A DNA stretch of 64,000 bases from Pseudomonas japonica (GCF_900188455.1 NZ_FZOL01000009.1:124001-188000), one strand, 5' to 3'; shown: positions 1 through 13,556, counted from the first letter of the stretch. A program made the numbers and translations. The notes: a model not told the origin generated them from the letters alone.

Positions 1-419
1 TGGGCGATGTAGTTGACCACATCGATGCGAGCCACGCTTTGCTGCTTGAGCAGGAACACCGCCTGGCTTTCCTGCTCACTGAAAATCGCTACCAGCACAT
101 TGGCACCGGTCACTTCACGCTTGCCCGAGCTCTGTACATGGAAAACGGCACGCTGCAGCACCCGTTGGAAGCCCAGAGTCGGCTGGGTCTCACGGTCCTC
201 GTCGTGTACGGGGATCAAAGGTGTGGTGGAGTCGATGAACTCCTGCAGATCGTGTTTGAGCTTGTCGAGATTTGCGCCGCATGCACGCAGAACGGTGGCG
301 GCTGCCTCGTTGTCCAGCAATGCCAACAGAAGGTGCTCGACGGTCATGAACTCATGACGCTTCGAGCGCGCCTCCTTGAAGGCCAGATTGAGGGTGACTT
401 CGAGCTCGCGGTTTAACAT
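1..419 (-). CDS. clpA: ATP-dependent Clp protease ATP-binding subunit ClpA (N-terminal part, cut by window edge)
   Basis: Hsp100 unfoldase that feeds substrates to ClpP and receives N-degron substrates from ClpS. Only the first 139 codons are present. They begin MLNRELEVTLN and contain the Clp N-domain signature around HEFMTVEHLLLALL, followed by the second N-domain repeat (KREVTGANVLVAIFSE). This is the region ClpS docks onto. The ATG at 417-419 has GAGGTGAAGCT just upstream as ribosome binding site. The gene lies 30 bp downstream of clpS on the same strand, so the two are probably co-transcribed. The AAA+ modules lie beyond the window. Identification is firm from the N-domain and the clpS neighbour. 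Confidence 0.96.
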   Translation of the reverse strand, partial: MLNRELEVTLNLAFKEARSKRHEFMTVEHLLLALLDNEAAATVLRACGANLDKLKHDLQEFIDSTTPLIPVHDEDRETQPTLGFQRVLQRAVFHVQSSGKREVTGANVLVAIFSEQESQAVFLLKQQSVARIDVVNYIA

Positions 420-449
420 AGCTTCACCTCATACCCAAGTGGTCGGCGA

Positions 450-812
450 TTAACCGTCCTTCTCGATTTCACAGAGTAGCGGATGCTGGCTTTCCCTGGC
501 GTATTGGTTGACCTGCATGGCCTTGGTCTCGGCGATGTCGCGGGTAAACAATCCGCACACTGCCCGCCCTTCTGTATGGACGGCCAGCATGACCTTGGTC
601 GCCAGCTCGCGGTTCAGGTTAAAAAACACCTCGAGCACTTCGACGACGAAATCCATCGGTGTGTAGTCATCGTTGAACAAAACCACCTTGTACATCGGTG
701 GCGCCTGCAGCGCCGGCTTGGACTCCTGTACGGCCAGGCCGGAACTATCGTCCTCATGCGATTGCGGGCGATCCTGATTGAATGTTAGTCGAATCTGGCT
801 ATGTGCATGCAT
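450..812 (-). CDS. clpS: ATP-dependent Clp protease adaptor ClpS
   Basis: Adaptor that binds proteins with destabilising N-terminal residues and hands them to ClpAP. The 120-aa product has the family core with the NDDYTPM motif and the downstream [19 protein letters not shown] segment that forms the N-degron pocket and ClpA contact. Its first 35 or so residues are a polar, flexible extension (MHAHSQIRL...). I chose the ATG at 810-812 because it gives the usual family length; the frame stays open further upstream but that part shows no family similarity. It is divergent from cspD and runs into clpA. Confidence 0.96.
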   Translation of the reverse strand: MHAHSQIRLTFNQDRPQSHEDDSSGLAVQESKPALQAPPMYKVVLFNDDYTPMDFVVEVLEVFFNLNRELATKVMLAVHTEGRAVCGLFTRDIAETKAMQVNQYARESQHPLLCEIEKDG

Positions 813-1042
813 GGAAAGAATTTCATCATTTCGACAGGTTAAGGTTGTGGGTTGACCGCTGTAACCGGCGCAGAATACGGCCCGTCGCCTGACCTTGACT
901 ATCGGCAAAACGGTGTTACAACCAATAAGAACCCACCGTGGTCGATAAAGATCCGCGCAGTCAACCAGAAATTTCGCAGGTTCGTATGCGGATGGAGTGG
1001 ATGATACTCCAGTGATGGAGTCCTTTGCAGAGGGATATGAGG

Positions 1043-1294
1043 ATGGCAAGCGGTAAAGTCAAGTGGTTCAACAATGCGAAGGGTTACGGCTTCATCAATG
1101 AAGACGGCAAATCGGATGACCTGTTCGCGCATTACTCGGCAATCCAGATGGACGGCTACAAGACGCTGAAAGCCGGACAGGCCGTAACTTTCGAAATTTT
1201 TCAGGGCCCCAACGGACTGCTGGCCAAGAACATCCAGGCTTGTAAAACCGGTAGCGAGGTCCAGAGCGCCACGTCCACGGCCGCAAGCATCTGA
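1043..1294 (+). CDS. cspD: cold-shock-domain protein CspD
   Basis: Small single-stranded nucleic acid-binding protein. In enterobacteria CspD is a stationary-phase inhibitor of replication; the same role here is inferred only. The 83-aa product is one cold-shock domain with RNP1 (KGYGFI) and RNP2-like (DLFAHYSAI) motifs, plus a short Thr/Ser/Ala-rich tail. The ATG at 1043 was chosen over the upstream TTG (1025) and ATG (1037) because AGAGGG ends 8 nt before it. It is divergent from clpS, the conserved Pseudomonas arrangement. A GATACT hexamer at about 998-1003 could be its -10 but has only a weak -35. Confidence 0.93.
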   Translation: MASGKVKWFNNAKGYGFINEDGKSDDLFAHYSAIQMDGYKTLKAGQAVTFEIFQGPNGLLAKNIQACKTGSEVQSATSTAASI

Positions 1295-1316
1295 CCACAG
1301 GCAGCACTTTCAGTCG

Positions 1317-1356
1317 AAACCGGCCAACCGCCCAAAAGGCGGTCGGCCGGTTTTTC
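1317..1356. terminator. bidirectional intrinsic terminator between cspD and icd
   Basis: A GC-rich interrupted inverted repeat (ACCGGCC.ACCGCC-AAAA-GGCGGT.GGCCGGT) is flanked by AAA on the left and TTTTTCTTT on the right. The T-run serves cspD. On the other strand the hairpin sits directly behind the icd stop codon. Confidence 0.88.
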
Positions 1357-1357
1357 T

Positions 1358-2614
1358 TTACATGTGCTTGATCAGCGCTTCGCCGAAGCCGGACGACGAG
1401 ACCAGGGTCGCGCCTTCCATCAGCCGTTCGAAGTCGTAGGTCACGGTCTTGGCGCGGATCGCGCCGTTGGTACCCTTGATGATCAGGTCGGCAGCCTCGG
1501 TCCAGCCCAGGTGGCGCAGCATCATCTCCGCGGACAGGATCACCGAACCCGGGTTCACCTGATCCTTGCCTGCGTACTTCGGCGCGGTGCCGTGGGTCGC
1601 CTCGAACATCGCCACGGTGTCGGACAGGTTGGCGCCCGGCGCGATACCGATACCCCCCACTTCCGCCGCCAGGGCATCGGACAGGTAGTCACCGTTGAGG
1701 TTGAGAGTGGCGATCACGTCATATTCGGCCGGACGCAGCAGGATCTGCTGGAGCATCGCGTCGGCGATGGCGTCCTTGACGATGACTTCGCGGCCGGTTC
1801 TCGGGTTCTTGAACTTCATCCACGGGCCGCCGTCCAGCAACTCGGCACCGAACTCGTTCTTCGCCACCTCGTAGCCCCAGTCCTTGAAGGCACCCTCGGT
1901 GAACTTCATGATGTTGCCCTTGTGCACGATGGTCAGCGACTTGCGGTCGTTGTCCACGACATACTGCAGGGCCTTGCGTACCAGACGCTGGGTGCCTTCC
2001 TTAGACACCGGCTTGACGCCGATACCGCAGTCCTGGTCGAAACGGATCTTGGTGACACCCATTTCCTCCTTGAGGAACTTGATCACCTTGTTCGCCTCGG
2101 GCGACCCGGCCTTCCACTCGATGCCGGCATAGATGTCCTCGGAGTTCTCGCGGAAGATCACCATGTCGACGTCGCCAGGTTTCTTCACCGGACTCGGCAC
2201 GCCGTCGAACCACACCACAGGGCGCAGACAGACGTACAGGTCGAGTTGCTGGCGCAGGGCCACGTTGAGGGAACGAATGCCGCCGCCGACCGGAGTGGTC
2301 AACGGTCCCTTGATGGAAACCACGTAATCCTTCACCGCATCGAGGGTTTCCTGGGGCAGCCAGGTGTCCTGGTCATAGACCTGGGTGGCCTTCTCGCCGG
2401 CATAGACTTCCATCCAGGAAATCTTGCGCTTGCCGCCGTAAGCCTTCTCGACCGCAGCGTCGACCACTTTGATCATGACCGGGGTGACGTCGATGCCAAT
2501 GCCGTCGCCTTCAATGAACGGGATGATCGGATTGTCTGGAACATTGAGAGAATGGTCTGCGTTGACGGTGATTTTGTCGCCGACTGCCGGAACCTCGATT
2601 TTCTGGTATCCCAT
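1358..2614 (-). CDS. icd: NADP-dependent isocitrate dehydrogenase, homodimeric type
   Basis: Oxidative decarboxylation of isocitrate to 2-oxoglutarate in the cytoplasmic TCA cycle. The 418-aa protein matches the E. coli type along its length: substrate loop [13 protein letters not shown] near residue 115, where the Ser is the site phosphorylated by AceK in enterobacteria; metal/isocitrate residues in [16 protein letters not shown]; and the C-terminal NADP-binding [13 protein letters not shown]. Start ATG has GGAG six bases upstream. It is divergent from a second, unrelated isocitrate dehydrogenase (idh). The retained Ser loop suggests control of flux between this enzyme and isocitrate lyase (aceA, about 10 kb away) by phosphorylation, if aceK exists elsewhere. 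Confidence 0.98.
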   Translation of the reverse strand: MGYQKIEVPAVGDKITVNADHSLNVPDNPIIPFIEGDGIGIDVTPVMIKVVDAAVEKAYGGKRKISWMEVYAGEKATQVYDQDTWLPQETLDAVKDYVVSIKGPLTTPVGGGIRSLNVALRQQLDLYVCLRPVVWFDGVPSPVKKPGDVDMVIFRENSEDIYAGIEWKAGSPEANKVIKFLKEEMGVTKIRFDQDCGIGVKPVSKEGTQRLVRKALQYVVDNDRKSLTIVHKGNIMKFTEGAFKDWGYEVAKNEFGAELLDGGPWMKFKNPRTGREVIVKDAIADAMLQQILLRPAEYDVIATLNLNGDYLSDALAAEVGGIGIAPGANLSDTVAMFEATHGTAPKYAGKDQVNPGSVILSAEMMLRHLGWTEAADLIIKGTNGAIRAKTVTYDFERLMEGATLVSSSGFGEALIKHM

Positions 2615-2766
2615 GCTGCACTCCGCTTTTTTCTTGGTTTGAAGTCCTGCAATCCCCAGAGCCTAACCCACTTGGCGGCGAACGGAAACCTTGTCGCCAA
2701 AACCGTCACGAAGCGGGAAAACGCTCTACATCTTTGGTCTATAGACGATTATCCGATATGTTCGTC

Positions 2767-2797
2767 TTGATGATTAGGACCAAGGAATTGGTATACT
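2767..2797 (+). promoter_or_regulatory. candidate promoter for idh with extended -10; rest of the 416-bp icd/idh gap is leader
   Basis: TATACT at 2792-2797 is preceded by TGG, an extended -10, and by TTGATG at 2767-2772 with a long 19-bp spacer. Transcription from here gives idh a leader of about 225 nt. That leader is rich in short GC palindromes but has no credible ORF. The icd promoter must lie on the opposite strand near 2700-2780, where TATAGA and GATAAT hexamers occur, but no pair is convincing. Nothing else is evident between 2615 and 3030. Confidence 0.5.
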
Positions 2798-2892
2798 GCG
2801 CCGGTGACTCAAGGGTCACTCGGGGCGAGATGTCCGCTACAGGCCCCGCGGCCCCGACAAGACTGGACTGTTACCGCGGTCCAGCCGTTTGA

Positions 2893-5256
<2,364 letters not shown>

Positions 5257-5276
5257 AGGCAGCTTGAAGTAACAAG

Positions 5277-5306
5277 AAAAACCCCGGCCACGCACCGGGG
5301 TTTTTC
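5277..5306 (+). terminator. intrinsic terminator after idh
   Basis: AAAAACCCCGG / CCGGGGTTTTT stem with a CACGCA-type loop, 20 bp after the idh stop. The A-run on the left would also let it work in reverse. Confidence 0.92.
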
Positions 5307-5369
5307 TATTTCGCCCCGAACGACACCGGCCCCTACGGGGGCGGCGCAACGCTCAACAAGGACTCCACC

Positions 5370-5810
5370 ATGACCTGGCAACCCCACATCACCGTCGCCA
5401 CCATCGTCGAAGACCAGGGCCGTTTCCTCCTGGTCGAGGAATTCAAGGCCGGCAAGCACGTTTTCAACCAGCCCGCCGGCCACCTGGAAGCCAACGAAAC
5501 CCTGCTTGAGGCTGCCCTGCGGGAAACCCTTGAGGAAACCGCCTGGGACGTCGAACTCACCGGCGTGGTCGGCATCTACCTGTATACCGCTCCCAGCAAC
5601 GGCGTGACCTACCAGCGCATCTGCTTCGCCGCCAAGCCGTTGAAGCATCATGCCGACCGCGCCCTGGACAGCGATATCGTGCGCGCCGTGTGGATGACTC
5701 GCGAGGAACTGCTGGCCGATCCGCAACGCTGGCGCAGCGAGCTGGTGCCGCAGTGCATCGAGGATTACCTGAGCGGCCCGCTGCACAGTCTGGCGCTGAT
5801 CCGTAATTAA
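5370..5810 (+). CDS. nudJ: Nudix hydrolase, NudJ-like phosphatase
   Basis: Nudix pyrophosphohydrolase. The 146-aa protein carries a clear Nudix box starting at GHLEANETLLEAALRETLEE (residues about 37-56) with the metal-binding REtlEE core. Together with the WQPHITVATIVE start this matches NudJ, which in E. coli hydrolyses thiamine pyrophosphate/HMP-PP and nucleoside triphosphates. Substrate here is inferred from family and context only. AAGGA lies 9 nt before the ATG. It sits 69 bp upstream of mnmA, the standard neighbourhood in Pseudomonas (and nudJ-mnmA-hflD-purB in E. coli), so an operon is likely. Confidence 0.88.
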   Translation: MTWQPHITVATIVEDQGRFLLVEEFKAGKHVFNQPAGHLEANETLLEAALRETLEETAWDVELTGVVGIYLYTAPSNGVTYQRICFAAKPLKHHADRALDSDIVRAVWMTREELLADPQRWRSELVPQCIEDYLSGPLHSLALIRN

Positions 5811-5879
5811 GGCGCCTTTCGCCTTGCAGGACGCAGCCTGATAGAATCGTCGTCTTTTTCCAGATACGCACCCAAAGCC

Positions 5880-7000
5880 ATGTCCGAACCAGCTCTCCAA
5901 GAACCCGAAAAGACCCGCGTCATCGTCGGCATGTCCGGCGGCGTGGACTCTTCCGTTTCCGCTCTCCTGCTGATGGAGCAGGGCTACCAGGTGGAAGGCC
6001 TGTTCATGAAGAACTGGGAAGAGGACGACGGCACCGAATACTGCACCGCCCGCGAAGACCTGGCCGACGCCCAGGCCGTGTGCGACCGCATCGGCATCAA
6101 GCTGCACACCGCCAACTTCGCCGCGGAATACTGGGACAACGTCTTCGAGCATTTCCTGGAAGAGTACAAGGCCGGCCGCACGCCGAACCCGGACATCCTG
6201 TGCAACCGCGAAATCAAGTTCAAGGCGTTCCTCGACTACGCCCTGTCCCTGGGCGCCGACCTGATCGCCACCGGCCACTACGTGCGCCGCCGCGATAGCG
6301 ACAATCGCACCGAGCTGCTCAAGGGCCTCGACCCGAACAAGGACCAGAGCTATTTCCTCCACGCCGTCGGCGGCGAGCAGATCGCCCGCACCCTGTTCCC
6401 GGTGGGCGAACTGGAAAAGCCCGAGGTCCGCGCCATTGCCGAGAAACACGGCCTGGCCACGGCGAAGAAGAAAGACTCCACCGGCATCTGCTTCATCGGC
6501 GAACGTCGTTTCAGCGACTTCCTCAAGCAGTACCTGCCAGCCCAGCCCGGCGAGATCCAGACCACCGATGGCGAGGTCATCGGCCAGCACCACGGCCTGA
6601 TGTACCACACCATCGGCCAGCGTCAGGGCCTTGGCATCGGCGGCCTCAAGGACGCCGGCGACGAGCCGTGGTACGTGCTGGAAAAAGACCTGTCGCGCAA
6701 CGTGCTGGTGGTCGGCCAGGGCAATGAGCACCCGTGGCTGTTCTCCCGCGCCCTGCTCGCCTCGGACATCTTCTGGGTCAACCCGATCGATCTGTCCGTG
6801 CCGCGGCGCCTGACCGCCAAGGTGCGCTACCGCCAGAGCGACCAGGAATGCACCCTGGAACGCACAGCCAGCGGTTATCGCGCAGTGTTCGACGAGCCGC
6901 AGCGCGCGGTAACGCCCGGCCAGTCCGTGGTGTTCTATGACGGTGAAGTCTGCCTCGGTGGCGGCGTGATCGAGATCGCCGAGCCGTGGAGCAGCCGCGG

Positions 7001-7004
<4 letters not shown>
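5880..7004 (+). CDS. mnmA: tRNA-specific 2-thiouridylase MnmA
   Basis: Thiolates U34 of tRNA-Lys, -Glu and -Gln in the cytoplasm, taking sulfur from the Tus/TusE relay. The 374-aa product shows the PP-loop ATP-pyrophosphatase motif [10 protein letters not shown] near residue 18. It also has the two catalytic cysteines in their usual settings, [10 protein letters not shown] (near 105) and [10 protein letters not shown] (near 203), and the C-terminal beta-barrel. The stop codon overlaps the hflD start (ATGA), so translation of the two is probably coupled. Confidence 0.98.
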
Positions 7005-9104
<2,100 letters not shown>

Positions 9105-9122
9105 TCCACGACCCGCGTTTTA

Positions 9123-9147
9123 ACGCCCGGCCGAGCCGGGCGTTTTT
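9123..9147 (+). terminator. intrinsic terminator after purB
   Basis: Perfect stem ACGCCCGGC / GCCGGGCGT with a short CGA loop, followed by TTTTTATT, 18 bp after the purB stop. Confidence 0.93.
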
Positions 9148-9186
9148 ATTCCTGAAAGAAAATTGTCTTTTTTCAATAGGTTACTC

Positions 9187-10356
9187 ATGAATCCTGATAT
9201 CCCACTGCAGCTTCTCGGCGGTTTGACCGCGCGCCAGTTCATGCGCGACTACTGGCAGAAAAAACCGTTGCTGGTCCGTCAGGCCTTTACCGATTTCGAA
9301 AGCCCCATCGACGCCGACGAACTGGCCGGCCTGGCCCTGGAAGAGGAAGTCGAATCGCGCCTGGTCCTTGAACACGGCGAGACCCCGTGGGAGATGCGTC
9401 GCGGCCCGTTCACCGAGGAAACCTTCGGCACCCTGCCGGAGCGTGACTGGACCCTGCTGGTGCAGTCAGTCGACCAGTTCGTCCCGGAAGTCGCCGAGCT
9501 GCTGGAGCACTTCCGCTTCCTGCCGAGCTGGCGCATCGACGACGTGATGATCAGCTTCGCCGCACCGGGCGGCAGCGTCGGTCCGCACTTCGACAACTAC
9601 GACGTGTTCCTGCTCCAGGGCCACGGCAAGCGCAACTGGAAGGTCGGGCAGATGTGCAACAGCGACAGCGCCCTGCTGGAGCATGCCGACCTGCGCATCC
9701 TTGCCGACTTCGAGCAGAGCGACGAGTGGGTCCTGGAGCCCGGCGACATGCTCTACCTGCCGCCACGCCTGGCCCACTACGGCGTTGCCGAAGACAACTG
9801 CCTGACTTACTCGGTGGGCTTCCGCGCGCCAAGCGCCGCCGAAGTGCTGACCCACTTCACCGATTTCCTCGGCCAGTTCCTCACCGATGAAGAGCGCTAC
9901 AGCGACGCCGATGCCCAGCCGGTCAGCGACGATCCCCACCAGATCCAGCACGATGCCCTCGGCCGCCTGAAAAGCCTGCTCAACGAGCACATGGGCGACG
10001 AACGCCTGCTGCTGACCTGGTTCGGCCAGTTCATGACCGAGCCACGCTACCCGGAACTGGTCAGCGGCGAAGAACTGAGCGAGGAAGATCTGGTCGACAG
10101 CCTGGAACAGGGCGCGATCATCATCCGCAACCCGAGCGCACGCCTGGCCTGGTCGGAAGTGGACGACAACCTGCTGCTCTTCGCCAGCGGCCAGAGCCGC
10201 CTGCTGCCAGGCCATCTGCGTGAACTGCTGAAGCTGATCTGCGCCGCCGACGCCCTGCACATCGAGAACCTGGCCGACTGGCTGGGCGACGAAGCCGGCC
10301 TGGAACTGGTCTGCCAACTGGTCCAGCAAGGAAGCCTGGGGTTCGCCAATGAATAA
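9187..10356 (+). CDS. roxA: RoxA/YcfD-type JmjC oxygenase (50S ribosomal protein L16 arginine hydroxylase)
   Basis: 2-Oxoglutarate/Fe(II) oxygenase; E. coli YcfD hydroxylates an arginine of ribosomal protein L16. The 389-aa protein has the JmjC/cupin facial triad start HFDNYD (His-x-Asp near residue 133), a later His in PPRLAHYGVAED, and the family N-terminus FMRDYWQKKPLLVRQA. The substrate assignment rests on family. I chose the ATG at 9187 (AGG about 7 nt upstream) rather than an in-frame TTG at 9163 that has no ribosome binding site. The 3' end overlaps the acetyltransferase gene by 8 bp, implying coupled translation. Confidence 0.87.
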   Translation: MNPDIPLQLLGGLTARQFMRDYWQKKPLLVRQAFTDFESPIDADELAGLALEEEVESRLVLEHGETPWEMRRGPFTEETFGTLPERDWTLLVQSVDQFVPEVAELLEHFRFLPSWRIDDVMISFAAPGGSVGPHFDNYDVFLLQGHGKRNWKVGQMCNSDSALLEHADLRILADFEQSDEWVLEPGDMLYLPPRLAHYGVAEDNCLTYSVGFRAPSAAEVLTHFTDFLGQFLTDEERYSDADAQPVSDDPHQIQHDALGRLKSLLNEHMGDERLLLTWFGQFMTEPRYPELVSGEELSEEDLVDSLEQGAIIIRNPSARLAWSEVDDNLLLFASGQSRLLPGHLRELLKLICAADALHIENLADWLGDEAGLELVCQLVQQGSLGFANE

Positions 10357-10780
10357 GATCAAGGTCCGTCTGGCCGACTGGCACAAGGACAATGCCGATA
10401 TCCGGCGCATTCGCGAGGCGGTATTCATCGCCGAGCAGAACGTGCCGCCGGAACTGGAATGGGATTCGGACGATAACGATGCGATCCACTTCCTTGCCGT
10501 CGAGGACGACTACGCCATCGGTACCGCACGCCTGCTGCAGGATGGCCAGATCGGCCGGGTTTCGGTACTCAAGGACTGGCGCGGGCTGAAAGTCGGCGAT
10601 GCACTGATGCAGGCGGCCATCGTCGAGGCGCAGGACCGCGACCTGAGCCAGCAGATGCTGACGGCGCAGACCCATGCCACGGCGTTCTATGAGCGCCTGG
10701 GGTTCCGGGTGGTCAGCGAGGAGTTCCTGGAAGCCGGGATTCCGCACGTGGACATGGTACGAGACTCGAAACCGCTGTAA
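10349..10780 (+). CDS. GNAT family N-acetyltransferase (ElaA/YjcF-like)
   Basis: Acetyl-CoA-dependent N-acyltransferase of 143 aa, substrate unknown. It has the family's N-terminal RREAVFIAEQNVPPELEWDSDD, a beta4/loop/alpha3 acetyl-CoA site of the form IGRVSVLKDWRGLKVGDALM (residues about 68-87), and the C-terminal FYERLGFRVVSEEF strand-helix. The start overlaps the upstream oxygenase by 8 bp, so the two probably form an operon. Transcription would run into the palindrome at 10790-10824. Confidence 0.85.
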   Translation: MNKIKVRLADWHKDNADIRRIREAVFIAEQNVPPELEWDSDDNDAIHFLAVEDDYAIGTARLLQDGQIGRVSVLKDWRGLKVGDALMQAAIVEAQDRDLSQQMLTAQTHATAFYERLGFRVVSEEFLEAGIPHVDMVRDSKPL

Positions 10781-10789
10781 CACGCCCTT

Positions 10790-10824
10790 CCCCGTAGGAG
10801 CGAGGCTTGCCCGCTCCTACGGGG
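10790..10824. repeat. single REP-type palindrome (13-bp stem)
   Basis: CCCCGTAGGAGCG and its exact complement enclose the loop AGGCTTGCC. The GTAGGAGCG...GGCTTGCCCGC core matches the Pseudomonas REP elements found again at 33624 and 56823. It lies 10 bp after the acetyltransferase stop and may act as a transcript-end stabiliser or weak terminator. Confidence 0.85.
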
Positions 10825-10896
10825 ATCCATGCCAACCCCCTTACAACTTTCACAATCTTTGCCATCATGTCCATTCCACCCGCGGAGATCATGGAC

Positions 10897-11640
10897 ATGC
10901 CGCTACGCCCCCTGCTCGCCTCCCTGCTTCTGTCGCTCAGCCTCAACGCGCTGGCCGCCACTGAAGTCCTGCCCCTGAACCACCGCACCAGTGCCGAAAT
11001 CCTCCCCACCGCGCAAGCCTTCCTGGGCCGCGACGGCACCGTCAGCGCCTTCGAGAACAAACTTATCGTCAAGGCAGAACCCGGCAAGATCGACGAACTT
11101 CGCACACTTCTACGCGATCTTGACACAGCGCCGAAACGCCTGCTGATCAGCGTCGACAACAACGACAGCAACTTCCAGGACAACCGCGGCAACGCCCGGA
11201 TCATCCGCTACGGCACCGCCAACCGCGATGGCGGCCTGCAGCAGGTGCAAGCCAGCGAAGGCACCCCGGCGCTGATCCAGATCGGCCAGAGCATTCCCGT
11301 CACCAGCACCCAGACCGACAGCTACGGACGCCTGCAAAGCCAGACCGAATACCGCAACGTCACCCAGGGCTTCTATGTCACCGCCAGCGTCGCCGGCGAC
11401 ACGGTGCATCTGAACATCAGCACCAACAACGACCGCATGAGCCAGGAGCGCCCGGATGTAGTGAAAGTACAAAGTACCGACACGAAGGTCACCGGCAGGC
11501 TCGGCGAATGGATCACGCTCGCGGGGTTCAATGCTCAAAGTCAGGCCGAACGCTCTACCTCGGCCCTCTCGTACTCGACCCAGCGCGGCGAAAACATGAC
11601 ATTGCGGGTAAAAGTCGACGAACTGGGCGCAGGCCAATGA
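10897..11640 (+). CDS. periplasmic protein with a secretin N-type (NolW-like) domain
   Basis: Exported 247-aa protein of unknown role. The first 20 residues (MPLRPLLASLLLSLSLNALA) form a signal peptide with an ALA-ATE cleavage site. Residues about 23-80 (LNHRTSAEILPTAQAFL...KLIVKAEP...LRTLLRDLDTAPKRL) have the ring-building fold of secretin N1 domains. The rest, rich in Asn, Ser and Thr, looks like the start of a secretin homology region without the membrane-inserting gate. I chose ATG 10897 because GGAG lies 9 nt upstream; ATG 10891 would be 3 nt from it. It stands alone, so it is not part of a visible secretion operon. Confidence 0.75.
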   Translation: MPLRPLLASLLLSLSLNALAATEVLPLNHRTSAEILPTAQAFLGRDGTVSAFENKLIVKAEPGKIDELRTLLRDLDTAPKRLLISVDNNDSNFQDNRGNARIIRYGTANRDGGLQQVQASEGTPALIQIGQSIPVTSTQTDSYGRLQSQTEYRNVTQGFYVTASVAGDTVHLNISTNNDRMSQERPDVVKVQSTDTKVTGRLGEWITLAGFNAQSQAERSTSALSYSTQRGENMTLRVKVDELGAGQ

Positions 11641-11642
11641 AA

Positions 11643-11667
11643 TCAAGGCCTCGACCAACGGCCTTGA
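11643..11667 (+). terminator. hairpin after the secretin-like gene
   Basis: Perfect 8-bp stem TCAAGGCC / GGCCTTGA with a 9-nt loop directly behind the stop codon. There is no T-run, so termination strength is uncertain. Confidence 0.5.
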
Positions 11668-11698
11668 AACTGACTGATGGGTCGCCTTAGACCAAAGA

Positions 11699-11724
11699 TG
11701 TAGTGGAATGAAAAAACCACTACA
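11699..11724. promoter_or_regulatory. candidate operator for aceA: TGTAGTGG-N10-CCACTACA
   Basis: A perfect 8-bp inverted repeat with an A-rich spacer lies immediately upstream of the -35 of the aceA promoter. TGTAGT...ACTACA half-sites resemble those reported for the RpiR-family carbon regulators RccR and HexR of Pseudomonas, and RccR is known to control aceA. The assignment is inferred from half-site and position. Confidence 0.55.
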
Positions 11725-11730
11725 AAACAT

Positions 11731-11759
11731 TTGACGGCCTGAAATCGCAGAGGCATGAT
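11731..11759 (+). promoter_or_regulatory. sigma-70-like promoter of aceA
   Basis: TTGACG (11731-11736), exactly 17 bp, then CATGAT (11754-11759). The expected start is near 11766, giving a 5' leader of about 390 nt before the aceA ATG. Confidence 0.65.
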
Positions 11760-12156
11760 GGCCCCGCTCCCGCTAATCAGGGGCCCTGGCAAGGGCCTTC
11801 GGGTCGCGCCTCGAACCTACCCCCGAGGCCGATTCGTGTCTGTACAGCCCACAAGGCGCGTTTGACGAGATTACGACTGGAACGAAGTTGTCCCGAGGGA
11901 CGGAAGCGCATCAAACGGTACACGGCATTCACTGATCGAAGCAGCACGGCATCCACGAGCCAACCTGCCCGGCAGTCGCCCGCACCTGCTCACTTCCTCC
12001 CCCGAGCCCATCGTTCAACGTCGCGATTTCGCCAGACGAGACTGATTCATCGCCAGCGTTCCTGAGCCGCGAGCATTCGGTGCTGCCCCTGTAAGAACAG
12101 CGCAGCCGACAGAGCGAACATTTTTCACCAAGACCTATGCGACGAGGTTTATTTCC
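11760..12156 (+). other. long untranslated leader of aceA
   Basis: About 390 bp with no credible coding frame. Near the expected start it has GGCCCC (11760-11765) paired with GGGGCC (11780-11785). This dyad straddles +1 and could be DNA-level rather than RNA. Further in, GCCTCG (11808-11813) pairs with CGAGGC (11824-11829). No intrinsic terminator is seen inside, so read-through to aceA is expected. It might host post-transcriptional control, for which there is no direct evidence. Confidence 0.4.
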
Positions 12157-13482
12157 ATGGCACTGACACGCGAACAGCAAATTGCAGCCCTCGAAAAAGA
12201 CTGGGCCGAGAACCCGCGCTGGAAAGGCGTGACCCGTACCTACACCGCTGCCGATGTCGTCCGTCTGCGTGGTTCGATCCAGCCAGAGCACACCCTGGCT
12301 CGCCTGGGTGCGGAAAAACTGTGGAACCTGGTGACCAAGGGCGCGCATCCGTCCTTCCGCCCTGAGAAAGATTTCGTCAACTGCATGGGCGCCCTGACCG
12401 GCGGCCAGGCTGTTCAACAGGTCAAGGCCGGTATCCAGGCCATCTACCTGTCCGGCTGGCAAGTGGCTGCCGACAACAACTCGGCCGAATCCATGTACCC
12501 AGACCAGTCCCTGTACCCAGTGGACTCGGTACCGACCGTGGTCAAGCGCATCAACAACTCGTTCCGCCGCGCCGACCAGATCCAGTGGAAAGCTGGCAAG
12601 AACCCAGGCGACGAAGGCTACGTCGACTACTTCGCGCCGATCGTGGCTGACGCCGAAGCCGGTTTCGGTGGCGTCCTGAACGCCTACGAGCTGATGAAGA
12701 ACATGATCGAAGCAGGCGCCGCCGGCGTTCACTTCGAAGACCAGCTGGCTTCCGTGAAGAAGTGCGGCCACATGGGCGGCAAGGTACTGGTTCCAACCCA
12801 GGAAGCCGTGCAGAAGCTGACCGCTGCCCGTCTGGCGGCCGACGTTTCCGGCGTACCGACCATCATCCTGGCCCGTACCGACGCCAACGCCGCTGACCTG
12901 CTGACCAGCGACTGCGACCCGTACGACCAGCCGTTCGTGATCGGCGAGCGCACCCAGGAAGGTTTCTACAAGGTTCGTGCCGGCCTGGATCAAGCCATCG
13001 CCCGCGGCCTGGCCTACGCTCCTTACGCCGACCTGATCTGGTGCGAAACCGCCAAGCCGGACCTGGACGAAGCCCGTCGCTTCGCCGAAGCGATCAAGAA
13101 GGAATACCCGGACCAGATCCTGTCGTACAACTGCTCGCCTTCCTTCAACTGGAAGAAGAACCTGGACGACGCCACCATCGCCAAGTTCCAGCGCGAACTG
13201 TCGGCAATGGGCTACAAGCACCAGTTCATCACCCTGGCCGGCATCCACAACATGTGGCACGGCATGTTCAACCTGGCGCACGACTACGCCCGCAATGACA
13301 TGACCGCCTACGTCAAGCTGCAGGAGCAGGAATTCGCTGACGCATCGAAAGGCTACACCTTCGTTGCTCACCAGCAGGAAGTCGGCACCGGCTACTTCGA
13401 CGACATGACCACCGTGATCCAGGGCGGTTCGTCCTCGGTGACCGCGCTGACCGGCTCCACCGAAGAAGAGCAGTTCCACTGA
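12157..13482 (+). CDS. aceA: isocitrate lyase
   Basis: First enzyme of the glyoxylate shunt, splitting isocitrate into glyoxylate and succinate during growth on acetate or fatty acids. The 441-aa product has the active-site signature KKCGHMGGK with the catalytic Cys (near residue 208). It also has the metal-binding segment ADAEAGFGG and the closing SPSFNW and [11 protein letters not shown] loops. This is the shorter, E. coli-like subgroup. It competes for isocitrate with the two dehydrogenases encoded 7-10 kb upstream. A predicted RpiR-type operator, promoter and long leader precede it, and a strong terminator follows. Confidence 0.98.
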   Translation: MALTREQQIAALEKDWAENPRWKGVTRTYTAADVVRLRGSIQPEHTLARLGAEKLWNLVTKGAHPSFRPEKDFVNCMGALTGGQAVQQVKAGIQAIYLSGWQVAADNNSAESMYPDQSLYPVDSVPTVVKRINNSFRRADQIQWKAGKNPGDEGYVDYFAPIVADAEAGFGGVLNAYELMKNMIEAGAAGVHFEDQLASVKKCGHMGGKVLVPTQEAVQKLTAARLAADVSGVPTIILARTDANAADLLTSDCDPYDQPFVIGERTQEGFYKVRAGLDQAIARGLAYAPYADLIWCETAKPDLDEARRFAEAIKKEYPDQILSYNCSPSFNWKKNLDDATIAKFQRELSAMGYKHQFITLAGIHNMWHGMFNLAHDYARNDMTAYVKLQEQEFADASKGYTFVAHQQEVGTGYFDDMTTVIQGGSSSVTALTGSTEEEQFH

Positions 13483-13511
13483 TTCAAACGCTGTAGCATT
13501 CGGGTAACACG

Positions 13512-13556
13512 CGAGGCCCGGGACCTGTGATGGGGTTCCGGGCCTCGTTTCATTTT
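13512..13556 (+). terminator. intrinsic terminator after aceA
   Basis: Long GC stem (CGAGGCCCGGGACC against GGTTCCGGGCCTCG) with a TGTGATGG loop, followed by TTTCATTTT, 29 bp after the aceA stop. Confidence 0.92.

Noticed and set aside
9163..9186. Upstream TTG start for the RoxA-like gene
   Set aside because: It has no ribosome binding site and adds eight residues (MSFFNRLL) outside the family's usual start; ATG 9187 is better.
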